A stretch of DNA of 13,951 nucleotides from Fragilaria radians (Eukaryota > Bacillariophyta > Fragilariophyceae > Fragilariales > Fragilariaceae): assembly GCA_900642245.1 (NCBI GenBank), contig CAAAJI010000457.1:25049-38999 (forward strand), given 5' to 3'. The notes beneath the pieces are model-generated. The model searched no databases, was not told where the DNA came from, and was given only the letters and a program-made list of their open reading frames with translations. The translations under genes were made by a program, and so were the position numbers. Positions 1 through 7,850 of this stretch are shown piece by piece (the first letter of the stretch is position 1; every line of letters begins with the position of its first letter).

Positions 1-2697
1 GATACGACACCTAATGAATCACTCAGAACAATCACTAGAACAAGTTGGAATTGGAAACGTCACAAAGACGGAAATTCCCAAATGAAATGTCCTCCTGATT
101 CCGAATGGATACCCATGGATGGTATTTATGGTGTCTACCAGATACCATCGGGAATCGTATGGGTCTTTGTATCCTCCAGTTCCACAGTATATCAGTCCGT
201 CCCTTGGGGAGAAATTCGATCTGTGGACTCCCTCCATCTAATTCACGTACCCCACACTCCTAATAAGAAACGGTTGTCATCTCGACATCGAACAGAACAA
301 AGAAGGCAATTACGATTGCTTCGATATGCTCTCAAAAATCATGACCTCTACTTTACAGTGGGTGGGACAGTCGACATTACGCAGACGCTGCAACGAGCTT
401 TTGTCACCCCAAAGCCATCTCCTCAATTATCATCATCCTTATCCAATAGTGTCAAATGGTGGAATGGATCAACACCAGATTCGCGATTTTTCTGGAATCA
501 ATTTGCTCTTCAACCCCTTTTAGCGGAGTACACAAGAGTTAATAGCAACAAGAGCAATGAAGACGACGCAGATACTTTGTTCTTCGAGTCAATCTTGGAC
601 CACTGTATTCCCATTACATCAGCATTTGTGGGGATCGAATCAAATTTAACATTAGTCGACAAGGACAAAAGTGCAGTCCCAAGAATATCCTATGATCAAC
701 TTCTTATTGGTCGTCGAAGTCGATTTCGAGCAGGAACAAGATTTACCAAACGTGGTGCGGATGGTCGTGGTGCCGTAGCAAATTATGTGGAAACGGAACA
801 AATTGGACGTGTCCATCAGGTGGAGGATACGAATACACAAAAGTCTTGTCAGGATACTACCCATTCCGTTCAATTCGTCAGTCACGTACAAACCCGTGGA
901 TCCCTTCCCTTACGTTGGTCCAGTCCCGCCGATGTCACAACCTATCGTCCACGTGTCCGCATCGGAACGGACCCCGTGGCACAAGCTCGAGCCCTACATC
1001 GTCATTTGATAGCCGAATGGGATCGATATGTGCTCATGGCCGAAAAAACCAAAACAATCATGTCAGAATCATTACATTATAAAAAACAATCACAACCAAA
1101 ATTGGTATTGGTCAATTTGGTGGATAAGTCGAAGGATCAAGGTAGATTGGGACGTGTCATGGATGCTGTATTACAAGCTGTCTTGGACACACAACAACAG
1201 CAGCAGCAGCAGCAAGGACAAGATCAAGATGATATTGATAATCACGCTGAGGCTGAACCGACGATCGGAGCACAAAGACCTTTAAGCTCGGAAACAGTAC
1301 AACATATTTGGTATGATTTCCATGCCGAAGTGAAGGGTGGACGATGGTATCGATTGGAACATTTATTAAGACAATTATCACCGATTCTAGCAGAGCATGG
1401 ATACTTCAAGTTAGTATACAACGAATCGGCAACGATATGCAACACGACAAATGCTCCTTGGACTGTGGAACGTATTCAGACGGGTATTATTCGTACAAAT
1501 TGTATGGATTGTTTAGATCGTACAAACGTTGTCCAGAGTATGATTGGCAGATACGCTCTGTTTCAAGGATTGTCCAATGCTTGTCGATCTTACCTTGGTA
1601 GCAAGTTCAGTAAGAGTCTTCGTGATACATGGACAAGTGCATTTCGGTCAAATGCTCTAGTCCTCCCCTGGAGTGATGTGGGTGATGAGACACACCGTCT
1701 ATTGTGGGCAGATCATGCTGATGCGATATCACGTCTCTATGCCGGAACACCAGCCTTAAAACGTGACTTTACCCGAACTGGTCAACGTACGACGTGGGGT
1801 GCAGTCGACGATGGTATGAATTCTCTACAACGATATTATTGGAATAACTTTCGTGATGCTGACCGACAAGAGGGAATCGATCTTATGACAGGATATGCGG
1901 ATTTCACATTCATGAACAATGACAAAGACTTGGAGAACCATAGTAGGAACCCAAAGTCTGATATGAACAGCAAGAATTACAATACAAATACTATCAAGAA
2001 TAAGAGTCTATCTTTAATGGACGCAGCACGCACAGCATTGGATGATACATCTTCTTCCCAACTGGATGGGAGTGATTTAATGGGAGATGATCCCGATGCG
2101 AATGATGACGATTCATCCACTTTTGTTAGGATAAAAGTTCCTCGACCACCGGTTTGGGAAGCACCTCATTCCAAAATAATAACAACATCCTCGTCATTGT
2201 TGTCATCCTACATGACATCATCAAGTGTAGGACAGCAACAGCAACAACAAAGTCGTCAATTGGAATTGCGGTGGTTACCAGGTGATTTACAATCCCTAGT
2301 GAAAGCCAACAGTGTATTATCATCCAAAACAACCAATCTGGATGCTCTACTTGATTTAGATCGTCGAACATCTCATGATCATGATCCATGGTGGGTTATT
2401 CATGATGAAACCAATAAGAAGGAGGATAGTTATAATAATGTGGATGATGACACAAGAGCAAGTATGGATATGATTGTTTGTGACACGGATGACAATGATG
2501 ATGAAGATGAGAATGGTAGTATCCGAATTCGTGAGAAACGATGGTATTCTCCAATTTCCATGGGGTTCATTGTGGGGGGCATGTTGGCAATCTTCCAAGC
2601 TCCAATTGCTACCGCAACGACAGTCATTGTAGTACTGGGATGGATGATGCAAAGTAATACGAAAGATGATAACGATACGATCATGTCCTTGAAATGA
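1..2697 (+). CDS. SAC1-like phosphoinositide phosphatase, probably 5'-partial
   Basis: Residues are counted from the first ATG at 82 (871 aa). The family removes phosphate from PI4P and related lipids on ER and Golgi membranes. SAC landmarks appear in order: the N-terminal core (GIYGVYQI, about residue 14), RAGTRF and FVETEQ-like blocks (about 216-237), QTRGSLP (about 270), FHAEVKGGRW (about 412), the catalytic CX5R loop C474-MDCLD-R480-T, and WADHADAISRLYAGTPALKRDF (about 543). The C-terminus has a hydrophobic region (about 828-855) that could form the hairpin anchor typical of ER SAC1. Inserts include an 8-Gln run (371-378), a second Gln run and acidic Asp-rich linkers. The frame stays open to base 1, and only about 13 residues precede the conserved core where SAC1 proteins usually have about 50-60, so the true start probably lies upstream. 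The active-site motif is intact. The gene converges on the hydroxylase. Confidence 0.93.
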   Translation, partial: DTTPNESLRTITRTSWNWKRHKDGNSQMKCPPDSEWIPMDGIYGVYQIPSGIVWVFVSSSSTVYQSVPWGEIRSVDSLHLIHVPHTPNKKRLSSRHRTEQRRQLRLLRYALKNHDLYFTVGGTVDITQTLQRAFVTPKPSPQLSSSLSNSVKWWNGSTPDSRFFWNQFALQPLLAEYTRVNSNKSNEDDADTLFFESILDHCIPITSAFVGIESNLTLVDKDKSAVPRISYDQLLIGRRSRFRAGTRFTKRGADGRGAVANYVETEQIGRVHQVEDTNTQKSCQDTTHSVQFVSHVQTRGSLPLRWSSPADVTTYRPRVRIGTDPVAQARALHRHLIAEWDRYVLMAEKTKTIMSESLHYKKQSQPKLVLVNLVDKSKDQGRLGRVMDAVLQAVLDTQQQQQQQQGQDQDDIDNHAEAEPTIGAQRPLSSETVQHIWYDFHAEVKGGRWYRLEHLLRQLSPILAEHGYFKLVYNESATICNTTNAPWTVERIQTGIIRTNCMDCLDRTNVVQSMIGRYALFQGLSNACRSYLGSKFSKSLRDTWTSAFRSNALVLPWSDVGDETHRLLWADHADAISRLYAGTPALKRDFTRTGQRTTWGAVDDGMNSLQRYYWNNFRDADRQEGIDLMTGYADFTFMNNDKDLENHSRNPKSDMNSKNYNTNTIKNKSLSLMDAARTALDDTSSSQLDGSDLMGDDPDANDDDSSTFVRIKVPRPPVWEAPHSKIITTSSSLLSSYMTSSSVGQQQQQQSRQLELRWLPGDLQSLVKANSVLSSKTTNLDALLDLDRRTSHDHDPWWVIHDETNKKEDSYNNVDDDTRASMDMIVCDTDDNDDEDENGSIRIREKRWYSPISMGFIVGGMLAIFQAPIATATTVIVVLGWMMQSNTKDDNDTIMSLK
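1192..1215 (+). repeat. CAA/CAG microsatellite encoding an 8-Gln tract
   Basis: Eight consecutive CAA or CAG codons lie inside the SAC1-like gene, followed by Gly-Gln-Asp-Gln-Asp-Asp. The tract falls in a variable linker between the RAGTRF/QTRGS blocks and the FHAEVKGG block, so length changes should be tolerated. A second, CAG/CAA-mixed Gln run occurs near 2233-2250. Confidence 0.85.
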
Positions 2698-2907
2698 TGT
2701 GAAATGGAGAAAGTATTCAATGAAGCATAATACAAGAATCATGGTTGATGGTATGACGAGTCGTTTAGTATGATAATGATTAATAATATCATCCTTGTTG
2801 GTTGTCCATTGTATGTGATGACTTTCCTCTATCTAGTACAGATACTTCTTTTTGTGATTTGTATGTTACATCATCCATAATTTGCGACACCATAACATTA
2901 TCCACCC

Positions 2908-4533
2908 TTACTGTGCTGCTGAGAAGAGTGTGGGGAGAGTACGGAATAGACTTGGAGCATGCATCCAATGATTGGCAATCCATTTATCTCCCTCCAGGGG
3001 TGTTGTGGGAAGTCCTGCATGTAGTGTTGTCCAATCGGCGGCTTCGTAAGTATTGTGGAAAGGAGTGTTTTTGCCGTTGGGAGTTGTATTGTTTGTTGAC
3101 ACGGAATAATAATTATAAAAGGCAATGGCATCCCCTGGTTGTATAACTACAATCGAAGACGAATTACTCTCCGCTGTGGCATTTGACCGATTTTGATGAA
3201 GGAAAGGAGAATTCGCACCAACGATCAACAATCCTTGATTACCAGGTTGATAATTTTTGGCCAATTCAAGTGCTTCTTCTCGATTTTGGGGTATCCTATG
3301 ATTGGGACTGAATATTGTTGCAGTAGTTGTCGTTGTTATTTGTTCTGCTTCTTCCAAAGTTTCTGTTGATGATGACAAGAGAGAGGAGGCATTGTTTGTA
3401 TCTGCCAATGGAAACCACGTTCCTGCTACTCCATTCAAATAATACAATACGGTTAGTATCCGACCAATCCCATCATGATGCAATACAAATTCTCCACCAT
3501 CCTCAGAATAATGTACAACTTGAAGTTTTTCACATCCTGCACCAGGTGATGATTTGACAGTATCGGTAAGTAAAAGATTTCCAATGAAAGTTCCTACTCT
3601 TCCTGGAAGAGACGAATCCTTGTGGGTGGTTAATGTTGATGTTGTTGTTTCGGATGCTGCTGCTGCTACTTTCGGATGTTGTTGTTGTTCTTGTTCATGA
3701 TTGGATTGGACAGTTTCCATTCGAGCCTTGGGAGGAGGGTAATTATCTAACCATGCCACACGAGAATTACGACGCAAGGTCATACCATCCCCTTCCGTCG
3801 TATCCGCTGGACGCATATCGGTGACTTGTTGTTGTATTTGTTGACATTCATCTTGTGTCAAAAGATTACGTATCACAAATACATGTGGTGAATTACAGAC
3901 ACGTTGAATGGAAGAATAACAATCGAATACTACGGATTTGTTGTTTTCGTAGTTGCTATTGTCTGTTGACTTGCGTGGAACTATCCATGGTTCACCATCA
4001 ATTTTTAATCTATGAATATTCGGTGGTGGTCCCAATGGATCGTAATTAAACGTATTGTTAGGAATGTCATTTGGATGTTGATGATTTCGATAATTCGGAT
4101 CTTGTTCCTTGACATCTTCTTCAGGTACATTGATCTGAGAACTGAAGTGAAGTAATACATTACAATCATACTTCCACCGATATTGACTGGAAAATAATGT
4201 TCTCGTATACGACTGTTTTATCCATGTCGTAGTAGTAGTAGTAGTAGTTCCAAGAAAGGGAATTGTAGCTTTTGTGAATGTCGTGAGATGTTTCCGACCT
4301 TGCAATTTATTAGGAGAGAATGCCAATGTCATTCCGCCACCACCTCGAGAACTACCTAGACAACCTACTACTACTACAACCAACCACCACCACCCAAATA
4401 ATATCCCACGGTATTTCCCAATCCATCGTTTCGGGTGAGATGATGGATCCAAGACTAATAATGGAGTCTGGCCTAAGTTAGTCTTCTCCGTTTCGGTACT
4501 CAGCAGCCGAAACCGAACTAATGACACACACAT
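2908..4533 (-). CDS. Prolyl 4-hydroxylase-like 2-oxoglutarate/Fe(II) dioxygenase
   Basis: The ORF gives 541 aa from the first ATG (base 4533). The frame is also open upstream to a GTG at 4617, which is unlikely as a eukaryotic start. The family uses Fe(II), O2 and 2-oxoglutarate, typically to hydroxylate proline. Fe ligands are visible as H352-x-D354 (bases 3472-3480) and distal H505, with the 2-oxoglutarate-binding lysine at K517 (HAGLPTTPLEGDK), followed by W-x-A-N-H-W. An upstream VFVIRNLLTQDEC block (about 215-230) matches the start of P4H catalytic domains. A hydrophobic stretch (about 43-60) precedes a second Met (residue 68, base 4332), a Leu-Ala-Phe-Ser-Pro motif and a Thr/Lys/Arg-rich segment, suggesting organelle or secretory targeting. 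About 120 Ser/Thr/Asn-rich residues are inserted between the two His ligands. Thr and Asn runs mark low-complexity expansions. The substrate cannot be told from sequence. Confidence 0.88.
   Translation of the reverse strand: MCVSLVRFRLLSTETEKTNLGQTPLLVLDPSSHPKRWIGKYRGILFGWWWLVVVVVGCLGSSRGGGGMTLAFSPNKLQGRKHLTTFTKATIPFLGTTTTTTTTWIKQSYTRTLFSSQYRWKYDCNVLLHFSSQINVPEEDVKEQDPNYRNHQHPNDIPNNTFNYDPLGPPPNIHRLKIDGEPWIVPRKSTDNSNYENNKSVVFDCYSSIQRVCNSPHVFVIRNLLTQDECQQIQQQVTDMRPADTTEGDGMTLRRNSRVAWLDNYPPPKARMETVQSNHEQEQQQHPKVAAAASETTTSTLTTHKDSSLPGRVGTFIGNLLLTDTVKSSPGAGCEKLQVVHYSEDGGEFVLHHDGIGRILTVLYYLNGVAGTWFPLADTNNASSLLSSSTETLEEAEQITTTTTATIFSPNHRIPQNREEALELAKNYQPGNQGLLIVGANSPFLHQNRSNATAESNSSSIVVIQPGDAIAFYNYYSVSTNNTTPNGKNTPFHNTYEAADWTTLHAGLPTTPLEGDKWIANHWMHAPSLFRTLPTLFSAAQ
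4229..4248. repeat. AGT/ACT triplet microsatellite in the hydroxylase gene
   Basis: Repeated GTA/AGT triplets on the + strand read as ACT/ACA/ACG threonine codons on the coding (-) strand, giving an 8-Thr tract in the N-terminal leader of the hydroxylase, outside the catalytic domain. A separate GAA triplet run at about 4588-4603 lies upstream of the first ATG, in the presumed 5' leader. Confidence 0.7.
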
Positions 4534-4651
4534 CGAGTCTTGGGGGGTATTGATTTGTGGTTGTGATTTCCTTTGTGACGCAAGGACGAAGAAGAAGAAG
4601 AAGACAAAATATTCCACTTCGTAAGGTTACGAATTATATGGAATCTTATAA

Positions 4652-4680
4652 ATGATGAGTGGCAAAGTAACACTCATCAT
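4652..4680. repeat. Perfect 10-bp inverted repeat upstream of the hydroxylase
   Basis: ATGATGAGTG is followed after 9 nt by its exact reverse complement CACTCATCAT. It lies about 120-150 bp upstream of the hydroxylase ATG. It could be a dimeric regulator site, an mRNA leader hairpin, or chance. Confidence 0.5.
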
Positions 4681-4891
4681 ATATGTTGTGGCAAAATTCC
4701 CCTTTGCTACTTACTACATACATACTGTTATGGGAAGTTTTCTTCTATTTACTGCATGAGCTAAATGAATTACCTACCACACACAACAGAAAGCCCAAAT
4801 CAGCTTCTGTTGAGTATGGATATGATTCATGACATTGCTATACCAAATTAGAACAAAAGACAAAAGAAATAATAGCGCAATCATCAAGACC

Positions 4892-4899
4892 AACTATAC
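4892..4899. repeat. Left target-site duplication of the hAT element
   Basis: AACTATAC directly abuts the CAGG terminus. It matches AAATATAC at 6221-6228 except at the third base. Confidence 0.8.
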
Positions 4900-4920
4900 C
4901 AGGCCTCATTAATATTGGCA
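4900..4920 (+). repeat. Left terminal inverted repeat of the hAT element
   Basis: It begins CAGGCCTCAT and ends ATTGGCA. The reverse complement of 6200-6220 differs at only two positions, both T/A changes in the AT-rich middle. Confidence 0.88.
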
Positions 4921-4990
4921 TTTGTCCTAGGGATGCCAGTATTTTGTCGGAGGTGCCAATATTAAGAATTGGTTAACGCATACCTACTTC

Positions 4991-5017
4991 TACGTATTTT
5001 CTACGTATTTCTACGTA
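4991..5017. promoter_or_regulatory. Subterminal TACGTA cluster, candidate transposase-binding sites
   Basis: Three copies of the palindrome TACGTA start at 4991, 5002 and 5012, spaced 11 and 10 bp apart, that is, about one helical turn. Related half-sites occur near the other end (ACGTAG at 6101-6106 and CTACGT at 6122-6127). hAT transposases are known to bind short motifs repeated just inside the ends; assigning that role here is inference. Confidence 0.45.
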
Positions 5018-5301
5018 CTCCTCCTATTGTGCGCCACTGTGGACCAGCCATGTGAGTTGACCAACCAGACCGTCAGACAGGGGGATGATACCAATCCAAG
5101 CCAATGTGTATTCAAGGATTTGTGACATGAAACTTATAAGTGTTGCAATATGTTGGCAGGATGGTTCCTTCACAAACAACGCAATCTCCTTTGGCACTTT
5201 GCTGAAAAAGACACCAGCTTGTGCTCCATTGTCAGAATGTTGGATAGCTTGTTTCTGTATTTTTCCGTTGCTTGATTGTAATGCTGTTACGCTTACCGTA
5301 A

Positions 5302-6065
5302 TTCAAGGAAGAAAACATTATTCTTTTACAGCAACAGACTGAAATTGACCATCTTGTGGTTGCGTTAGCCTCGCTTTTTAATTTGACTTCAGTTACTGCA
5401 TTCAATCGAGACAATGTTCAAGTTGATGATTACTTTGAGAGTTCTGGTTGGTGTGTTCAATACAAGGATATTGAGCTTCATATTAAGGGATCAAGGTTTT
5501 TGGGCACGTGATCTGCTTGCTTCTCTCCAAAATGTCTTGAAAGCTGAATTGCTTCATGACATTGTTTTCGCAGCTGTTGAACTTGTATCTGGCATCCAGG
5601 CAGAACGAGATTCCAATAATAACGTTCGGGGTGAAATAGCACCTCCCGTAATGCCATATATGCTGGCTACCACGAGAACAAGTGATTTCATTGAAAATGT
5701 ATTGGACCCTTTCCGAATGCTGATGTCAACTTGGAAGGAATAGATAGAAAGCATTGAGAAGGAGCATCAAGAACTTGTTCGAACATATAGAAATGAACCA
5801 GGATTCAAAGACTAAGTCAACAAGCAAGACCATACCACACTACTTAACTCAGCTTGGGATGACTTCAGGGGACGCTTTTATCATCCTTTGGCAGTTTTCT
5901 GCTGGTGATGGATGCGTCTTTGCAAACACAGCATCTGTTGAATCAGATTTTTCAGTTCTAAAATGGGAGATGGATGAATTTTGAAGCAGCATACCTAATC
6001 TAACTCTTGAGGGTTTATTCCAGTCAAAACAGGCTGAATTGTTGAATTCCCTAGTCCTCATCTAA
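5302..6065 (+). pseudogene. hAT transposase remnant (C-terminal half, frameshifted)
   Basis: Transposase-like sequence is spread over several frames. Frame one (5302-5490) has YFESSGW and a preceding Leu-rich stretch. It continues in another frame (about 5487-5743) with HxxxFWARDLLASLQ, VSGIQAERDSNNN, APPVMPYMLA, and TSDFIENVLDPFR, to an in-frame TAG at 5741-5743. Reading on past that stop gives IEKEHQELVRTYRNEPGF, then a stop, and after another frame change near 5885-5900 FANTASVESDFSVLKWEMDEF, the hATC dimerisation-type signature. It finishes with LTLEGLFQSKQAELL and a TAA at 6063-6065. No BED zinc finger or intact catalytic core is visible. An open stretch at 5085-5342 may be an eroded N-terminal part but shows no recognisable domain. 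It cannot encode active transposase. Confidence 0.82.
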
Positions 6066-6164
6066 CTCATTAAAGCACTTATTCGTCTGTCTACCACTAC
6101 ACGTAGCTCTTAATACATATCCTACGTCGATGCCAACATTTTGTCAAATTAAGGATCAAAATGT

Positions 6165-6197
6165 GCCAATATTGGCTTAATATTGGTAATATTGGCA
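6165..6197. repeat. Right subterminal AATATTGG motif cluster
   Basis: GCCAATATTGGC (6165-6176, a perfect 12-bp palindrome), AATATTGG (6179-6186) and AATATTGGC (6188-6196) are packed just inside the right end. Counterparts lie at the left end: AATATTGGC at 4911-4919 and GCCAATATT at 4955-4963. Confidence 0.6.
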
Positions 6198-6199
6198 CT

Positions 6200-6220
6200 T
6201 GCCAATTTTTATGAGGCCTG
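6200..6220 (-). repeat. Right terminal inverted repeat of the hAT element
   Basis: It reads ATGAGGCCTG at its outer end on the + strand and is inverted relative to 4900-4920 with two mismatches. Confidence 0.88.
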
Positions 6221-6639
6221 AAATATACATAAACTTGAAGTAATGCTCCTTTTTTGAGACCAGGTGTCATTAAAAAAGACTAAGAGCTCTTTAGTGATTA
6301 ATTTATTTTATAAAGGTATAAGGTTAAGAGCAATAATCCACACGTATGCATAGTGTTGAATTGGCTAAAAATGTTAGCTCTGTACCATTCATGAAGATAT
6401 CCCTTACTGTTAATGCAAATTCAGAGAAAAGGGAATTCTGTGTATTTTGACATCTGTTCACAAATTATAACGGCTTCACTGCCGTTTCATTCTCCTTATA
6501 ATTTTAAGGATCATGAAAATATTGGACTAGCCAATTTTAGTGATGATCAATAATTTCTTTTCATTGGAATGCATGTGTAACACTTTTAGTAGACTAGTGT
6601 AACAATTTTGGACCGGATAGTATGATTTCAGTTGATCAT
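6221..6639. other. AT-rich non-coding stretch, nothing recognised
   Basis: Apart from the right target-site duplication of the hAT element at 6221-6228, no gene, RNA or repeat could be assigned on either strand. All frames are interrupted by stops. Confidence 0.5.
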
Positions 6640-6928
6640 ATCAGTCATATTCATTGATTCTCAGAGTGCAGAAACTTTCTAACGTCTTGTTTGCTCAGAG
6701 TCAAATAGCATCTCACCTCTAATTCAAGTGACAGATTAAGCTTACCTTGCAGTGAATTTGTAAAAAATGATCATCATGAATTCACTCATTGTTTTCCCTT
6801 TTGTGCCTACCTATCAAAAGAATTTAATTCTTCAAACCATTAGAGTACTTTCCATAACTAAGCATTTTGTAATTGACACTTCATGGATGTATTTTTCATG
6901 CATAAAACAATTATGTTTTATACCTTTC
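6640..6928 (-). repeat. Repeat R, copy 3: inverted partial copy
   Basis: The reverse complement matches the middle of the two tandem R copies (about 10270-10640 and 11220-11550). Shared landmarks include CTCTGAGAATCAAT, ACTTTCTAAC, TTGCAGTGAATTTGT, TATCAAAAGAAT, AATTGACACTTCATGG and TTTATACCTTTCA. Homology stops abruptly near 6928, exactly where gypsy reverse-transcriptase/RNase H sequence begins. The nature of R is unknown; it has no convincing coding content. Confidence 0.75.
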
Positions 6929-7850
6929 ACGTTGCAGTTATCATGCAAGATAAAAGGCTATAGCTTTTACTTTGCAAAACCTCAACACAGCCCAAAGAAA
7001 ATGTACAACCACCGAACGTGATATGTTGCCAACTACTGTATCCTGCAAAGAATACACAACTATCTTCTTGGGTTATCCAATTATAGTATTTATAGACCAT
7101 AAAGTCAATACCTTCAATGAGTTGAAAGCTTTAGACCGTCTTTACGATGGCTGTTGCTCCTTGAAGAATATGGGATAACATTTGAATACCTCCCAAGAAA
7201 GAAAAATGTTGTAGCGGATGCCCTATCCCATTTAGACGTTTATGAACTGAAAGTTCAAAATGAGAAAGCCTTGACACTTCTATCTGAAGCACAAATCATT
7301 AGCATCAAATTCTCAATGCATAACGCCTTAATATTCAAAGAGTATGCACAAGTCAATGGGTAAGAGAAAAAGGATTAAGCAATTTTTTGTGTTATTAAGA
7401 TAAATCATACATTCCTCAATCCTTAAGAAAGAAAGTCCTACCCTGTTACTATGAATACTTACTTTATCCTGGACAGACACGTACTGAAAAGGCCGTCAGG
7501 AACACCATGACATGGCCTGGTCTCACACAAGATGTTGAACATTTATGTTCCTCTTGTCCCGTCTGTCAATTAAACAAAAAGGAACGTAAGAATTATGGAT
7601 TAATGCCTCCCAAAGTAGAAGAATCTTACCCCTGGGTCATGGTGGACTTAGTCGGCCCTGTAACTAGAAAGACACCGTTCGAGGCACACTCTCTACTTTC
7701 TCTCACTATGGTTGATCCTGCCACTGGTTGGTTTGGCCTAGATTCTACCGCGCGTTCAAACAGATGTGTGAGAACTATGACATTGAAGTCGAGGCAATAA
7801 CAAGTCATAGTCCACAAGCAAATATTGTATCAAAATATCTTCAAAAAGAT
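6928..7850 (+). pseudogene. Ty3/gypsy retrotransposon pol fragment (RT end, RNase H, integrase), degenerate
   Basis: The fragment opens with the end of reverse transcriptase and RNase H: VAVIMQDKR, AQRKCTTTERDML, KEYTTIFLGYPIIVFIDHK, NTFNELKALDR. After a frameshift near 7140-7154 it continues as LLLEEYGITFEYLPRKKNVVADAL-SHLD, the typical tether and RNase H end. A TAA at 7361 and a further frame change precede the integrase zinc-binding region (about 7408-7580: LRKKVLPCYYEYLLYPGQTRTEKAVR, then TWPGLTQDVEHLCSSCPVCQ). The CxxC pair is present, but the two expected histidines read as tyrosine. The integrase core starts at the DLVGP Asp (7645-7647), runs to VDPATGWFGL, then jumps near 7745-7755 to KQMCENYDIEVEAITSHSPQAN in another frame, so the middle of the catalytic core is deleted. 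No LTRs or gag were found. This is a dead fragment in an otherwise gene-free tract. Confidence 0.88.

Larger units (their letters stand above)
4534..4899 (-). promoter_or_regulatory. 5' flank and presumed promoter/leader of the hydroxylase gene
   Basis: These 366 bp lie between the hydroxylase ATG and the hAT insertion. No TATA-type element can be assigned with confidence. The segment contains the GAA-triplet run and a perfect 10-bp inverted repeat (4652-4661 and 4671-4680, ATGATGAGTG paired with CACTCATCAT, 9-nt loop). It is called a promoter only because of position; no transcription start is visible. Confidence 0.35.
4900..6220 (+). mobile_element. Complete but inactive hAT-superfamily DNA transposon (1,321 bp)
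   Basis: Both ends begin with CAGGCCTCAT, a CAG-type terminus common in hAT elements. The terminal inverted repeats (4900-4920 and 6200-6220) match at 19 of 21 positions. Flanking 8-mers AACTATAC (4892-4899) and AAATATAC (6221-6228) form an 8-bp target-site duplication with one mismatch, and 8 bp is the hAT-specific length. Inside is a frameshifted transposase remnant reading left to right and ending in the hATC-type dimerisation region. At 1.3 kb it is too short for a full hAT transposase of about 600-800 aa, so it is internally deleted. It has subterminal motif clusters at both ends. It lies about 370 bp upstream of the hydroxylase start. Confidence 0.9.

Noticed and set aside
326..2742. 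Numerous open frames overlapping the SAC1-like gene on both strands
   Set aside because: They lie in alternative frames of a strongly supported gene and show no domain; they are shadows of the real coding frame.
4534..4617. Upstream extension of the hydroxylase to a GTG start with a Phe-run N-terminus
   Set aside because: The codon at 4617 is GTG, unlikely as a eukaryotic start, and the Phe run comes from a GAA-triplet microsatellite. The first ATG is at 4533.
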